Assembly: GCA_024349765.1 (NCBI GenBank)
Contig: AP026073.1
Location: forward strand, 5,766,001-5,830,000
Reading direction: 5' to 3'
DNA: 64,000 bases
Source: Streptomyces nigrescens
GTDB taxonomy: Bacteria > Actinomycetota > Actinomycetes > Streptomycetales > Streptomycetaceae
This document shows, piece by piece, positions 54,141 through 62,761 of the stretch; positions within the stretch are counted from its first letter, which is position 1; every line of letters starts with the position of its first letter. The notes beneath the pieces are model-generated. The model saw only the letters and a list, made by a program, of their open reading frames with translations. It ran no database searches and was not told the origin of the DNA. The position numbers and the translations under genes are program-made.

Positions 54141-56330
54141 GTGGACCCGGTGATCGTCGCCGGGGGCGGGCCGGTCGGCCTCTCCCTCGCACTCGCCCTC
54201 GCCCGGCTCGGCGTCCCCTCCATCGTCCTCGACGAGACCACCGGCGAGGAGGACACCCGGCCCGCCCGCACCGCCGTCCTCCGCGAGGACACCGCGGCGT
54301 TCGTCGGCCGGCTCGGCTGCGCCGCCACCCTGGAGTCCGCCGGCGCCCGCTGGACGGCCTGGCGGATCATGCGCCGCCGGCGCCTGGTGGAACGCGTCGC
54401 CTTCGCCCCGCACCCCACAAACGACGCGGCCGGGCCCGCCGCCACCTCCCCGGTGCACCTCCCCCAGCACGCCCTCACCCGCGCGCTGCGCGCGGCACTG
54501 GAGCGGGAGAAGCTCGCCGAGGTCGTCACCGGCAGCCGGCTGACCGACCTCGAACAGGACGAGCACGGCATCAGCGCCCGCACCCGCGGCCCCAACGGGA
54601 CGTGGTGGCGCGGGAGTTACCTCATCGGCTGCGACGGCCCCCGGTCGACCGTGCGCAAGCTGCTGGACATCCGCTTCCCCGGCCGTACGGCCGTCGAGCG
54701 GCACGCGGTGGCCGCGCTGCGCTGCGAACTCCCCTGGCCCGGCGAGGCCCTGCTGCACCGCTCACCGCCCCGGCAGGGCGGCGCACCGGGCAGCGAGGTC
54801 TCCGCCCGCCCGCTGGCCGACGGTGTCTGGCGGCTGGACTGGCTGCTGCCCCCGGGGCGCGAACTGGTCACGCCGGACGCCCTGGTCGCCCGGATCCGCG
54901 ACTCGCTGGCCGGCTGGACCACCGAGTACCCGGTCGAGGCCGGCGACGGTACCGGCACGGACGGGGGCGGCGCCCGGCATTCCGGCCACGGCCGGCCGGT
55001 CCCCCCGTACGAACTCCTCGACACCGGCGTGCACACCGTCCACCACCGGCTGGCCCGCTGCTGGCGGCAGGGCCGCGCCTTCCTCGCCGGGGACGCCGCA
55101 CACCTGCTGGGCGCGCTCGGCACCCAGGGCCTGGACGAGGGGCTGCGGGACGCCGAGAACCTCGCCTGGAAGCTGGGGCTGGCCTGGCACCACGGCGCCA
55201 CCGAGACGCTGCTCGACAGCTACCAGGCCGAGCGGCGGGGCGCGGTCGCGGCCCGGCTGCGCGCCGCCGACCAGGCGCTGCCGCTGCTGCGGGACGGCCG
55301 CTCGGCCCGCTGGCGCACCGTCCTGCCCGGCGCCGCGCGCGGCCGCAGCACACTGCTGACCGACGGCCACCTGGGCCGCGGCCCGCTGGGCGCCCCACCG
55401 GTGTACGCCCGCACGCCGCTGGCACCGCCCGCCGCGCACACCGGCGGACCGCTCGTCGAGACGCCGCCGGGAGCGCCGGTGACGGACGTCCCGGTGACCG
55501 CGCCGGACGGTTCGGTGGTACGGCTGCGCACCCGTCTCGGGCGCGGGCTGCTGGTGGTGCTGGTGGCGCCCGGCACCACCGTCTGGGACCGCCGGCACTG
55601 GCAGTCGGCGGGCCTCATGCCCCGGCTGAGCAGCGCCGCCGCGGAGCTCCCGATGCCCGCCGAAGTCCTGGTCACCGAGTCCTACCCGGGCGCCGCCGCC
55701 CACACCGTCCTCCTCGTCCGCCCCGACGGCCACCTGGTCACCGCCCTCGCCCCCGGCATCCGCCCGACGGAACTCCACGCCTGCGCGGAGGCGGTACGGG
55801 GCGGCGCACCTGACGACGCATCGGGGATCCCGGGGATCCCGGGGGCGTATGGGCGGGCGGGGGGCTTGGGGGCCGCGGGGTTTGCCGGGGGTGCGGGCGC
55901 CGGGGAGGGTGCCGGGGCTGGAGGTGGTGCCGGGGCTGGGGGCAGTGCCCGGGAAGGTGCACAGGCTGGGGAGGGGGCTGGGTTTGGTGAGGGTGCCGGG
56001 GCTGGTGAAGGGGCTGGGTTTGGTGAGGGTGCCGGGGCTGGTGAGGGGGCCCGGGACCGGGAGCGGTACGGGGACGAAGAGAGGGACGAAGCGGGAGGGG
56101 CGGACGAGGACGGGGACGAGGACTGGGGCGGGGACTGGGGCGAGGACTGGGGTAAGCCGGGCAGCGGCGCCGGCGCCGACCCTGGAACGAGCGCAGGGGA
56201 CCGCGAGGGGCACGGCCCCGGCCCGCTGGCGGGCACCGGGGTGGATGCTGGAGCGGGCGCCCGAGAAAGCCGCTGGCCGAGCACCGGCGCAGAGCCCCGC
56301 CCCGATCTCCCGGCGGAACCGCCCAGTTGA
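54141..56330 (+). CDS. FAD-dependent aromatic-type monooxygenase with repetitive Gly/Ala/Glu tail
   Basis: 729 residues from a GTG with GGAG 7 nt upstream. The Rossmann motif VIVAGGGPVGLSLALALARLG opens the protein; IGCDGPRSTVRKLL (the DG motif) and RAFLAGDAAHLLGALGTQGLDEG (the GD motif) confirm a class A flavoprotein hydroxylase. A thioredoxin-like C-terminal domain (VRLRTRLGRGLLVVLVAPGTT) is of the PheA/TfdB type. From ~570 the sequence becomes a Gly/Ala/Glu tract with a 12-residue unit AGFGEGAGAGEG repeated through a 36-bp DNA duplication, then an Asp/Glu/Gly/Trp tail. The substrate is unknown. The stop codon falls in the first unit of a 13-bp satellite, so the tail may be a recent extension. 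Confidence 0.85.
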   Translation: MDPVIVAGGGPVGLSLALALARLGVPSIVLDETTGEEDTRPARTAVLREDTAAFVGRLGCAATLESAGARWTAWRIMRRRRLVERVAFAPHPTNDAAGPAATSPVHLPQHALTRALRAALEREKLAEVVTGSRLTDLEQDEHGISARTRGPNGTWWRGSYLIGCDGPRSTVRKLLDIRFPGRTAVERHAVAALRCELPWPGEALLHRSPPRQGGAPGSEVSARPLADGVWRLDWLLPPGRELVTPDALVARIRDSLAGWTTEYPVEAGDGTGTDGGGARHSGHGRPVPPYELLDTGVHTVHHRLARCWRQGRAFLAGDAAHLLGALGTQGLDEGLRDAENLAWKLGLAWHHGATETLLDSYQAERRGAVAARLRAADQALPLLRDGRSARWRTVLPGAARGRSTLLTDGHLGRGPLGAPPVYARTPLAPPAAHTGGPLVETPPGAPVTDVPVTAPDGSVVRLRTRLGRGLLVVLVAPGTTVWDRRHWQSAGLMPRLSSAAAELPMPAEVLVTESYPGAAAHTVLLVRPDGHLVTALAPGIRPTELHACAEAVRGGAPDDASGIPGIPGAYGRAGGLGAAGFAGGAGAGEGAGAGGGAGAGGSAREGAQAGEGAGFGEGAGAGEGAGFGEGAGAGEGARDRERYGDEERDEAGGADEDGDEDWGGDWGEDWGKPGSGAGADPGTSAGDREGHGPGPLAGTGVDAGAGARESRWPSTGAEPRPDLPAEPPS
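55974..56045. repeat. 36-bp tandem duplication inside the monooxygenase tail
   Basis: The segment 55974-56009 is repeated at 56010-56045 with only the last base changed. The unit is a multiple of three, so the frame is kept and 12 residues are duplicated. Degenerate copies extend upstream to about 55880. Confidence 0.85.
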
Positions 56331-56623
56331 TCCGTCTTGTTGGCCCGTCCCCTTGATCCGGCCCGTTGATCCGTCCCGTTGCCTTGTCCAGTCGATCCGT
56401 CCTGTTGGCCGGTCCCGTTGGCCCATCCCGTTGCCTCGTCCAGTCGATCCGTCCTGTTGGCCGGTCCCGTTGGCCCATCCCGTTGCCTCGTCCAGTCGAT
56501 CCGTCCTGTTGGCCGGTCCCGTTGGCCCATCCCGTTGCCTCGTCCAGTCGATCCGTCCTGTTGGCCGGTCCCGTTGGCCCATCCCGTTGGCCCGTCCGCT
56601 GTCTCGTCCAGTTGACCCGTTCC
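56326..56623. repeat. Nested satellite: 13-bp units organised into a 52-bp higher-order repeat
   Basis: About 23 units close to GTTGRYCCGTCCC run head to tail from 56326. In the middle, four different 13-mers (GTTGGCCGGTCCC, GTTGGCCCATCCC, GTTGCCTCGTCCA, GTCGATCCGTCCT) recur as a block, giving an exact 52-bp period at 56389, 56441, 56493 and 56545. It starts at the stop codon of the monooxygenase and fills most of the 482-bp gap before the cysteine dioxygenase gene. The rest of the gap (56624-56812) holds no gene I can support. Confidence 0.9.
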
Positions 56624-56812
56624 GAACCAGCGTGTTTCACTCCGAGAGTGACTGACCACAGCTCGCGGTTCTGGCGGAGGGTCCATCTGGACCTGGTCCG
56701 CTATGCGGGCTGCATGTGTCGTCCGTCCTGTTGATCCGCATTTCCTTCCCCGCGCGGCCGCCTGCCCCTGTCCGGCAGCCGCGCCTCTTCGCGATCACTC
56801 AGGACGGTTTCC

Positions 56813-57370
56813 GTGCCCGACGTACGTACTCCCGCGCGCCCGCACGCCCCCGGCAATGACACCGCCGGCAAGGACGGCGGGCCCAGCGCCTCCGCACTCC
56901 TCGACTTCGTCCGCCGTACCGCCGCGGACCCGGCACTCATCGCCTCGCTGCCGCTCGACCCGGAAGGCCGGACGTGGATCCGGCTGGACGGGCCGGGCGG
57001 CAGCGAGGCCTGGCTGATCGGCTGGCCGCCCGGCACCGGCACCGGCTGGCACGACCACGGCGGCTCGCACGGCGCGTTCGCCACGGCGACGGGCGAGCTG
57101 ACGGAGCAGTCGCTCACCGCCCAACTGCCCACCGAGGGCTGGAAAACCCTGGAACTCGCCGACGGCGTCGACCGGGAACGCACACTCCGCGACGGCCGCG
57201 GCCGGGCCTTCGGCCCGCACCACGTCCACCAGGTCCTCAACACCTCGCCGGACACCCACGCGGTCTCCGTGCACGCCTACTACCCGCCGCTGCCGCTGAT
57301 GCGCCGCTACAGCCGCACCGGTCAGGTACTCCGGCTGGAAGAGGTCGAGCGCCCGGAGGAGTGGTCGTGA
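56813..57370 (+). CDS. Cysteine dioxygenase family protein
   Basis: 185 residues from GTG after AGGA. The cupin fold carries the iron ligands of the cysteine dioxygenase type: His80 and His82 in TGWHDHGGSHGAF and His139 in GPHHVHQVLN. The ASVHAYYPPLPLMRRY-like segment (AVSVHAYYPPLPLMRRY) matches the C-terminal strand with the catalytic Tyr. The enzyme oxidises cysteine to cysteine sulfinate in the cytoplasm; related thiol dioxygenases use other thiols. Its TGA overlaps the GTG of the rhodanese gene by 4 nt, showing translational coupling. Confidence 0.92.
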   Translation: MPDVRTPARPHAPGNDTAGKDGGPSASALLDFVRRTAADPALIASLPLDPEGRTWIRLDGPGGSEAWLIGWPPGTGTGWHDHGGSHGAFATATGELTEQSLTAQLPTEGWKTLELADGVDRERTLRDGRGRAFGPHHVHQVLNTSPDTHAVSVHAYYPPLPLMRRYSRTGQVLRLEEVERPEEWS

Positions 57371-57759
57371 GCGCCATCGACGCCCTCCTCGCCGACGCCC
57401 GCCGCCAACTGGGCCGGCGGGTCGACCCGGAGGAGGCGGCCGCCGTCCAGCAGGCGGGCGGCCTGCTCGTCGACATCCGTTACGCGGAACTACGCGACCG
57501 CGACGGCACCATCCCCGGCGCCCTGATCGTGGAACGCAACGAACTGGAGTGGCGCCTGGACCCCACCAGCGCACACCGTGCGCCGGAAGCGACCCATCAC
57601 GATCTGCCCGTCGTGGTGATCTGCAACGAGGGCTACGCCTCCAGCCTCGCCGCCCTCTCGCTCCGCCACCTGGGCCTCCACCAAGCCACCGACCTCACCG
57701 GCGGCTTCCAGGCCTGGCGCGCAGCGGGCCTGCCGGTCGGGGGCGAGAACCCGTGGTGA
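57367..57759 (+). CDS. Rhodanese-like sulfurtransferase
   Basis: 130 residues from GTG, overlapping the dioxygenase stop. A single rhodanese domain: RRVDPEEAAAVQQAGGLLVDIR, DGTIPGALIVERNELEWRL, the active-site loop VICNEGYASSLAA with Cys86, and GFQAWRAAGLPV. Rhodaneses carry sulfane sulfur as a persulfide; next to a thiol dioxygenase it suggests handling of sulfur from cysteine breakdown. There is no signal peptide. Together the pair forms a compact two-gene unit that ends before a 418-bp repeat-bearing gap. Confidence 0.9.
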   Translation: MSAIDALLADARRQLGRRVDPEEAAAVQQAGGLLVDIRYAELRDRDGTIPGALIVERNELEWRLDPTSAHRAPEATHHDLPVVVICNEGYASSLAALSLRHLGLHQATDLTGGFQAWRAAGLPVGGENPW

Positions 57760-58044
57760 TGTGGGCTACGGGGTGGGGGCTTCCGCTCCCTCTGCCCCGG
57801 GGGCCCCGCCCCGCCCCCACCCACCCCACTCCCCCGCCCCACTTCAGCCCAGCCCTGACCGCCTCGGGACGCCGACGTCGCCGGAGGTCGAACGCTGACC
57901 GCGCCGGAGCCCGACCGCCGGCGGTGCCGGAGCCTGACCGTCCCGGAGCGCTGGTCGTGGACCGTGCCAAAGCCCGCGCCCAAGCCCGCGCCCCCTCAGC
58001 GCCCACCACATCCGGAGCCGGCCGTCCCCGAACATCCACTTCGA

Positions 58045-58149
58045 CTCAAGGGGAACCCCCGCCTCGACTCAAGGAGAGCACCCACCTCAGCTCAAGGGGA
58101 GCACCCACCTCGGCTCAAAGGAGAGCACCCACCTCGGCTCAAGGGCAGG
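58045..58149. repeat. About five tandem copies of a 23-24-bp unit
   Basis: Units of the form CTCAAGGAGAGCACCCACCT plus CGG begin at 58045, 58068, 58091, 58114 and 58138. The array ends 29 bp from the recX stop codon. The rest of the gap 57760-58177 is Pro-codon-like GC-rich DNA with a second, looser repeat of CGCCGGAGCCCGACC type near 57890-57950; no gene is supported. Confidence 0.8.
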
Positions 58150-58177
58150 ACAGATGTAGCCCTCCTACCGGTCCCGA

Positions 58178-58864
58178 TCAGTCCCCCGGCAGATGCTCTT
58201 CCAGGAGGTCAGGGTCCTCGCCCTCTTCCTCCAGGGCCTGTCTGACCACGCGGAGGGCCAGGCCCTCCGGGTAGCCCTTGCGGGCCAGCATTCCCGCCAG
58301 GCGGCGCAGGCGTTTCTCGCGGTCCAGACCCCTGGTCGTGCGCAGCTTGCGGTCGACCAGTTCGCGGGCGGTGGACTCCTCCTGCTCGGAATCGAGGCGG
58401 CCGACCGCCTCCTCGATCAGTGCGGAGTCCACGCCCTTCGTACGCAGCTCCCGGGCCAGGGCCCGCCGGGCCAGGCCGCGCCCGTGGTGGCGGGACTCCA
58501 CCCAGGCGTCGGCGAAGGCCGCGTCGTCGATCAGCCCGACGTCCTCGAAGCGGGACAGCACCTCCTGCGCGGCCTCATCGGGGATGCCGCGCCGGAGCAA
58601 GGCATCCTCCAGCTGTTTCCGGGTACGCGGACTCCCGGTGAGCAGGCGCAGGCAGATGGCCCGCGCCTGCTCCTCGGGCGTACGCGGTGGTCCCGCCTCG
58701 GCCCTCGACGAGGCGGGTTCGCCCTCGCCGAAGGCGAGAGCGGAACCACCGCCGTTCTCACGGCCACGGCCACGTCCGCCCCTGCGGCCGCTACGGGTCT
58801 CGGCGTCACCGGCAGCGCTGCTGATCCCGTCCGCGCTGTCCGGCCATTCCGTTCGCCGTGTCAT
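58178..58864 (-). CDS. recX: Regulatory protein RecX
   Basis: 228 residues. RecX binds RecA and blocks filament growth. After a disordered Gly/Arg/Ser-rich stretch of ~60 residues, three helical RecX repeats are visible: ARAICLRLLTGSPRTRKQLEDAL, VLSRFEDVGLIDDAAFADAW and RGLARRALARELRTKGV. The family length fits an actinobacterial RecX. The ATG is 6 bp downstream of the recA stop, so it is co-transcribed with recA and induced together with it. Its stop lies next to a 23-bp minisatellite. No other role is suggested by the sequence. Confidence 0.95.
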   Translation of the reverse strand: MTRRTEWPDSADGISSAAGDAETRSGRRGGRGRGRENGGGSALAFGEGEPASSRAEAGPPRTPEEQARAICLRLLTGSPRTRKQLEDALLRRGIPDEAAQEVLSRFEDVGLIDDAAFADAWVESRHHGRGLARRALARELRTKGVDSALIEEAVGRLDSEQEESTARELVDRKLRTTRGLDREKRLRRLAGMLARKGYPEGLALRVVRQALEEEGEDPDLLEEHLPGD

Positions 58865-58870
58865 GGCGGG

Positions 58871-59992
58871 CTAGCTCTTGGCCGCTGCGGCCTTGGAGCC
58901 CTTGGCGCTCTTCGTCGCCGCGGCCGGAGCCGCCGGGGCCGCGTCGGTCGCCACGCCCGCGGCGTCCGCGCCGGGCTCCGCCGCCGGGTCCTGCGGCTTG
59001 ACGCCGATGCCGAGCTTCTCCTTGATCTTCTTCTCGATCTCGTTGGCGAGATCCGGGTTGTCCTTGAGGAAGTTGCGGGCGTTCTCCTTGCCCTGTCCGA
59101 GCTGGTCGCCCTCGTACGTGTACCAGGCGCCGGACTTGCGGATGAAGCCGTGCTCCACGCCCATGTCGATCAGGCCGCCCTCGCGGCTGATGCCCTGGCC
59201 GTAGAGGATGTCGAACTCGGCCTGCTTGAAGGGCGGCGAGACCTTGTTCTTGACGACCTTGACGCGGGTGCGGTTACCCACGGCCTCGGTGCCGTCCTTG
59301 AGGGTTTCGATGCGGCGGATGTCCAGGCGCACCGAGGCGTAGAACTTCAGGGCCCGGCCACCGGTCGTGGTCTCCGGCGAGCCGAACATCACGCCGATCT
59401 TCTCGCGGAGCTGGTTGATGAAGATCGCCGTGGTCTTGGACTGGTTGAGCGCGCTGGTGATCTTGCGCAGGGCCTGGCTCATCAGCCGGGCCTGGAGGCC
59501 GACGTGGGAGTCACCCATCTCGCCCTCGATCTCGGCCCGCGGCACCAGGGCGGCGACGGAGTCGATCACGATGAGGTCGAGCGCGCCGGAGCGGACCAGC
59601 ATGTCCGTGATCTCCAGGGCCTGCTCGCCGTTGTCCGGCTGGGAGAGGATCAGGGCGTCGGTGTCCACACCGAGCTTCTTGGCGTACTCGGGGTCGAGGG
59701 CGTGCTCGGCGTCGATGAACGCGACGGAGCCGCCGGCCCGCTGGGCGTTCGCGACCGCGTGCAGGGTAAGGGTCGTCTTACCGGAGGATTCCGGGCCGTA
59801 GACCTCGATGACGCGGCCTCGGGGGAGGCCGCCGACGCCCAGGGCGACGTCGAGGGCGGTGGATCCGGTGGGGATGACCTCGATGGGCTCCTTCGACCGC
59901 TCCCCCATGCGCATCACTGCGCCCTTGCCGAATTGCCGTTCAATCTGTGCGAGCGCGGCGTCCAGCGCCTTCTCGCGGTCAGTGCCTGCCAT
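58871..59992 (-). CDS. recA: Recombinase RecA
   Basis: 373 residues. RecA forms filaments on single-stranded DNA, catalyses strand exchange and triggers LexA cleavage. Walker A GPESSGKT is at 66-73, with [25 protein letters not shown] (Walker B and loop 1), [21 protein letters not shown] and [19 protein letters not shown] (loop 2). The C-terminal ~45 residues are an Ala/Lys/Pro tail typical of Streptomyces. The ATG at 59992 follows GGTGGAA; the in-frame extension upstream to 60058 lacks family support. An SOS box lies 140 bp upstream and recX follows at 6 bp. Confidence 0.98.
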   Translation of the reverse strand: MAGTDREKALDAALAQIERQFGKGAVMRMGERSKEPIEVIPTGSTALDVALGVGGLPRGRVIEVYGPESSGKTTLTLHAVANAQRAGGSVAFIDAEHALDPEYAKKLGVDTDALILSQPDNGEQALEITDMLVRSGALDLIVIDSVAALVPRAEIEGEMGDSHVGLQARLMSQALRKITSALNQSKTTAIFINQLREKIGVMFGSPETTTGGRALKFYASVRLDIRRIETLKDGTEAVGNRTRVKVVKNKVSPPFKQAEFDILYGQGISREGGLIDMGVEHGFIRKSGAWYTYEGDQLGQGKENARNFLKDNPDLANEIEKKIKEKLGIGVKPQDPAAEPGADAAGVATDAAPAAPAAATKSAKGSKAAAAKS

Positions 59993-60081
59993 GGGTTCCA
60001 CCCGATTTGCTTGAGTCGATCGCTTCACGTCCATGACGCTAACGCCTGCCACTGACAATGCGCCCGGACCCGGCTCCGGCC

Positions 60082-60090
60082 TGTGGATAA
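60082..60090. promoter_or_regulatory. recA: DnaA-box-like sequence in the recA leader
   Basis: TGTGGATAA on +, i.e. TTATCCACA on the recA strand, 90 bp upstream of the recA ATG and downstream of the SOS box. The same core forms the palindrome in the recQ promoter. Confidence 0.45.
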
Positions 60091-60129
60091 CTTCGCGGAA
60101 TCCCCGAAATCACGGGCCGGATCTCTCAT

Positions 60130-60157
60130 GAGAATAGCTGTTCGATTTTTGTGTCAA
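60130..60157 (-). promoter_or_regulatory. recA: SOS box and -35 element of recA
   Basis: On the minus strand TCGAAC-AGCT-ATTCTC (60145-60130) matches the SOS consensus in its left half. A perfect -35 TTGACA lies at 60157-60152. Candidate -10s are TATTCT or TTCTCA within and just after the box, so LexA would occlude the promoter. Confidence 0.72.
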
Positions 60158-60223
60158 GCGCTGCGCCGCGCTGTGTCCGCGCGGGTCGGGCCTGCCGACA
60201 ACGTCCGGGCGTGGTCCTCGACG

Positions 60224-61501
60224 TCAGCCCGCGTCCGGCGTGCCCTGCTGGGCGGCGTCCTGCTGGGCGGCGGTGTCCTGCCCCGCCGCCTCCTTCCCGC
60301 CGTGCCGGGCCTCCTCGCGATCGGCGGCGTGGCGCACGCGGGCGAGGATGTCGGCGGCGCGTCGGCGGCGGGCCTTGCCGTGGACCCGGAGGTCTTCGGG
60401 CACGGCGTAGCGCTTGACGTACGCGCCGAGGAAGGCCTGCAGGGTGGCCGTGGCCGGGATGGCGATCAGTGCGCCCACCGCGCCCATGAGGGCGGTGCCG
60501 GCGACGACCGATCCGAAGGCGACGGCGGGGTGGATGTCCACCGTCTTGGCGGTGATCCGCGGCTGGAGGAGGTAGTTCTCGAACTGCTGGTAGATCACGA
60601 CGAAGGCGAAGACCCACAGGGCGTGCCAGGGGTCGACGGTGAAGGCGATCAGAATCGGCAGCGCGCCCGCGAGGTACGTGCCGATGGTCGGGATGAACTG
60701 GGAGACCAGGCCCACCCACATGCCCAGCGCGGGGGCGTACGGCACGCCCATGAGCTCCAGCAGGACGTAGTGGGCGAGGCCGGAGATGAGTGCCATCAGG
60801 CCGCGTGAGTAGAGGTAGCCGCCGGTCTTGGCGACGGCGATCTCCCAGGCCCGCAGCACCTCCTCCTGGCGGCGGGGCGGGAGGACGGAGCACAGCGCGC
60901 GGCGCAGCCGGGGGCCGTCGGCGGCGAAGTAGAACGAGAAGAGGGCGACGGTCAGGAGGTTGAACAGGCTGCCGAGCACCGTCGCGGAGACGGCGAGCAC
61001 GTTGTTGGCGCTGTCCTGGACGTACTTCTGCAGCCAGTCGGACCGGAGCAGGTTGTTCTGCACCTCGACCCGGGAGAGGTGGGTGTGCAGGGTGCTGTTG
61101 ATCCAGCTGATGACGGAGTCGAGGTACTGCGGGAATTCCTCGACCATGGTGACTATCTGGCCGGCGAGCATGGAGCCCAGCAGTGTGAAGAAGCCGGCCG
61201 CGGCGACGAGGATGCCGAGGAAGACCAGGCCGGTGGCCAGGCCGCGCCGCATGCCGCGGGCCGCCATCCAGGAGACGGCCGGTTCGACGGCGAGCGCCAG
61301 GAAGAACGCGATCAGCACGTTCAGCAGCAGCGAGATGAGCTGGTGGAATCCCCAGGTGGCGAGCTGGAAGCAGGCCACGAGGGCGAGCGCGAGCACCATG
61401 GCTCGCGGCAGCCAGCGCGGCATCCGGGCGTCGGACCGGGCGTCCGGCCGGTCCTCGGGGCGGGGGACGTCGTTGCTGGTGATCTCTTCAGACACAGGCA
61501 C
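60224..61501 (-). CDS. AI-2E family transporter (permease-like membrane protein)
   Basis: 425 residues from a GTG at 61501; GTG at 61495 and a TTG at 61531 are alternatives, none with a strong ribosome binding site. About eight hydrophobic segments follow the family pattern: paired helices WLPRAMVLALALVACFQLAT and LISLLLNVLIAFFLALAVEP, a large extracytoplasmic region (ISWINSTLHTHLSRVEVQNN), and the conserved FIPTIGTYLAGALPILIAF and VFAFVVIYQQFENYLLQPRI. The C-terminal ~65 residues are charged and Gln/Ala-rich. Members export autoinducer-2 or act as Na+/H+ antiporters; the role here is unknown. It follows the DUF3046 gene by 57 bp. Confidence 0.88.
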   Translation of the reverse strand: MPVSEEITSNDVPRPEDRPDARSDARMPRWLPRAMVLALALVACFQLATWGFHQLISLLLNVLIAFFLALAVEPAVSWMAARGMRRGLATGLVFLGILVAAAGFFTLLGSMLAGQIVTMVEEFPQYLDSVISWINSTLHTHLSRVEVQNNLLRSDWLQKYVQDSANNVLAVSATVLGSLFNLLTVALFSFYFAADGPRLRRALCSVLPPRRQEEVLRAWEIAVAKTGGYLYSRGLMALISGLAHYVLLELMGVPYAPALGMWVGLVSQFIPTIGTYLAGALPILIAFTVDPWHALWVFAFVVIYQQFENYLLQPRITAKTVDIHPAVAFGSVVAGTALMGAVGALIAIPATATLQAFLGAYVKRYAVPEDLRVHGKARRRRAADILARVRHAADREEARHGGKEAAGQDTAAQQDAAQQGTPDAG

Positions 61502-61558
61502 GAGGCCAAGTGTCGCGCACCGCGCCGACAACTCCGTCCACGCGCGGGGGCAGCCGCT

Positions 61559-61753
61559 TCAGCGCCTGTCGGGCGGCACGTCCATGACGGCGCAGACCAC
61601 CCGCCACACCTCTTTGGCGCTCCATCCGGCGTCCAGTGCTTCCTGGACGGTCCGGCCGCCGAGGCCGGACATCACGTGATCGCGCGCGAAGGAGTCGGCG
61701 TACGCCGCGCCGAAGTGATCCGCCATCCGCTGCCAGAAGACCGTCAACCGCAT
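61559..61753 (-). CDS. DUF3046 domain protein
   Basis: 64 residues, MRLTVFWQRMADHFGAAYAD to DVPPDRR. This small family is common in actinobacteria and is typically encoded close to recA. It begins with the hallmark RLTVFWQRM. Function is unknown. The ATG has GGAGG only 1 nt upstream, closer than usual; no other in-frame start gives a plausible product, and the longer frame running to 62614 is antisense to the prenyltransferase-like gene. It probably shares a transcript with the AI-2E gene and is divergent from the gene at 61832 over 78 bp. Confidence 0.9.
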   Translation of the reverse strand: MRLTVFWQRMADHFGAAYADSFARDHVMSGLGGRTVQEALDAGWSAKEVWRVVCAVMDVPPDRR

Positions 61754-61831
61754 GCCTCCAGTATCCCGCCCTGGGCTGGCAGGGGTGCGCGACCCGGTGC
61801 CGCCGGAGGAATTCGGCCCTACGGTCGGGCC

Positions 61832-62755
61832 ATGGCCGAAAACGTAAGTCCTCCTTCGACCCCTCTGGCGCGTGCGGAGCGATTCCTCTGGCTGACCGCC
61901 CGGGTGCTCGAGCAGCGGCTCTTCGAGTACGACTTCCTCGGCGGCGGGGCGGACCCGGTGGAGACCGCGCTCGCCGCGTACCGCAACGACGACGACGGCT
62001 TCGGCCACGCCCTGGAGCCCGACCTGCGCGGACCCGTGAGCCAGCCGCTGCACACCGCGCACGCCCTGAAGGTCCTGGATCTGATCGGGCGCTGTGACGG
62101 CCGTCAGGTGGAGCGGATCTGCCGCTATCTGACGAAGATCTCGACTCCCGAGGGAGCGCTGCCCGCGCTGCACCCCTGCCAGCGCGGTTACCCGGCCGCC
62201 CCGTGGATCCCGGTGGTCGACGATCCGCCGAGCGCGCTCCTGGCGACCGGCCCAGTGGTGGGCACGCTGCACCGCAACGAGGTGTGGCACGCCTGGCTCT
62301 TCCGGGCGACGGACTACTGCTGGGCGGCGGTGGAGTCGCTGAAGGGGACCCATCCGTACGAGGTGGAGGCGGCGCTGGCGTTCCTGGACGGTGCGCCGGA
62401 CCGGCCGCGGGCCGCCGCGGCGGCCGAGCGGCTGGGGCGGGTGGTGCGGGAGGAGGGTCTGGTGCTGCTGGATCCGGGGCGGGCGGCCGATGTCCCGGTG
62501 GCGCCGGGGTACGCCCCCGGGGAGCATCACTTCGCGTACGACTATGCGCCCTCGCCAGGTTCCCTGGCCCGCGGCTGGTTCTCCGACGAGGAGATGGACC
62601 GGGCGCTGGACCACCTCCTGGTGCTCCAGGAAGAGGACGGCGGCTGGCCGGTGAACTGGCGGATCTGGGCGCCGGGAACGGCGCTGGAGAGCCGCCCGAT
62701 GGTGACGCTGAAGGCGCTGCGGACCTTGCGGGCGTACGGGCGGCGGCTGGACTGA
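61832..62755 (+). CDS. Prenyltransferase/squalene-oxidase-repeat-like protein
   Basis: 307 residues. It has an all-helical fold with repeats resembling the terpene cyclase/prenyltransferase alpha6 barrel: RFLWLTARVLEQRLFEYDF, DDDGFGHALEPDLRGP, QPLHTAHALKVLDLIGR and the QW-like LVLQEEDGGWPVNWRIWAPG. The acidic DDD near residue 53 could bind metal, but the DxDD motif of squalene-hopene cyclases is not evident. No signal peptide or membrane segment. The exact function is unknown; homologues are conserved in Streptomyces near recA. Two hairpins separate it from azlCD. Confidence 0.78.
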   Translation: MAENVSPPSTPLARAERFLWLTARVLEQRLFEYDFLGGGADPVETALAAYRNDDDGFGHALEPDLRGPVSQPLHTAHALKVLDLIGRCDGRQVERICRYLTKISTPEGALPALHPCQRGYPAAPWIPVVDDPPSALLATGPVVGTLHRNEVWHAWLFRATDYCWAAVESLKGTHPYEVEAALAFLDGAPDRPRAAAAAERLGRVVREEGLVLLDPGRAADVPVAPGYAPGEHHFAYDYAPSPGSLARGWFSDEEMDRALDHLLVLQEEDGGWPVNWRIWAPGTALESRPMVTLKALRTLRAYGRRLD

Positions 62756-62761
62756 GCGACC

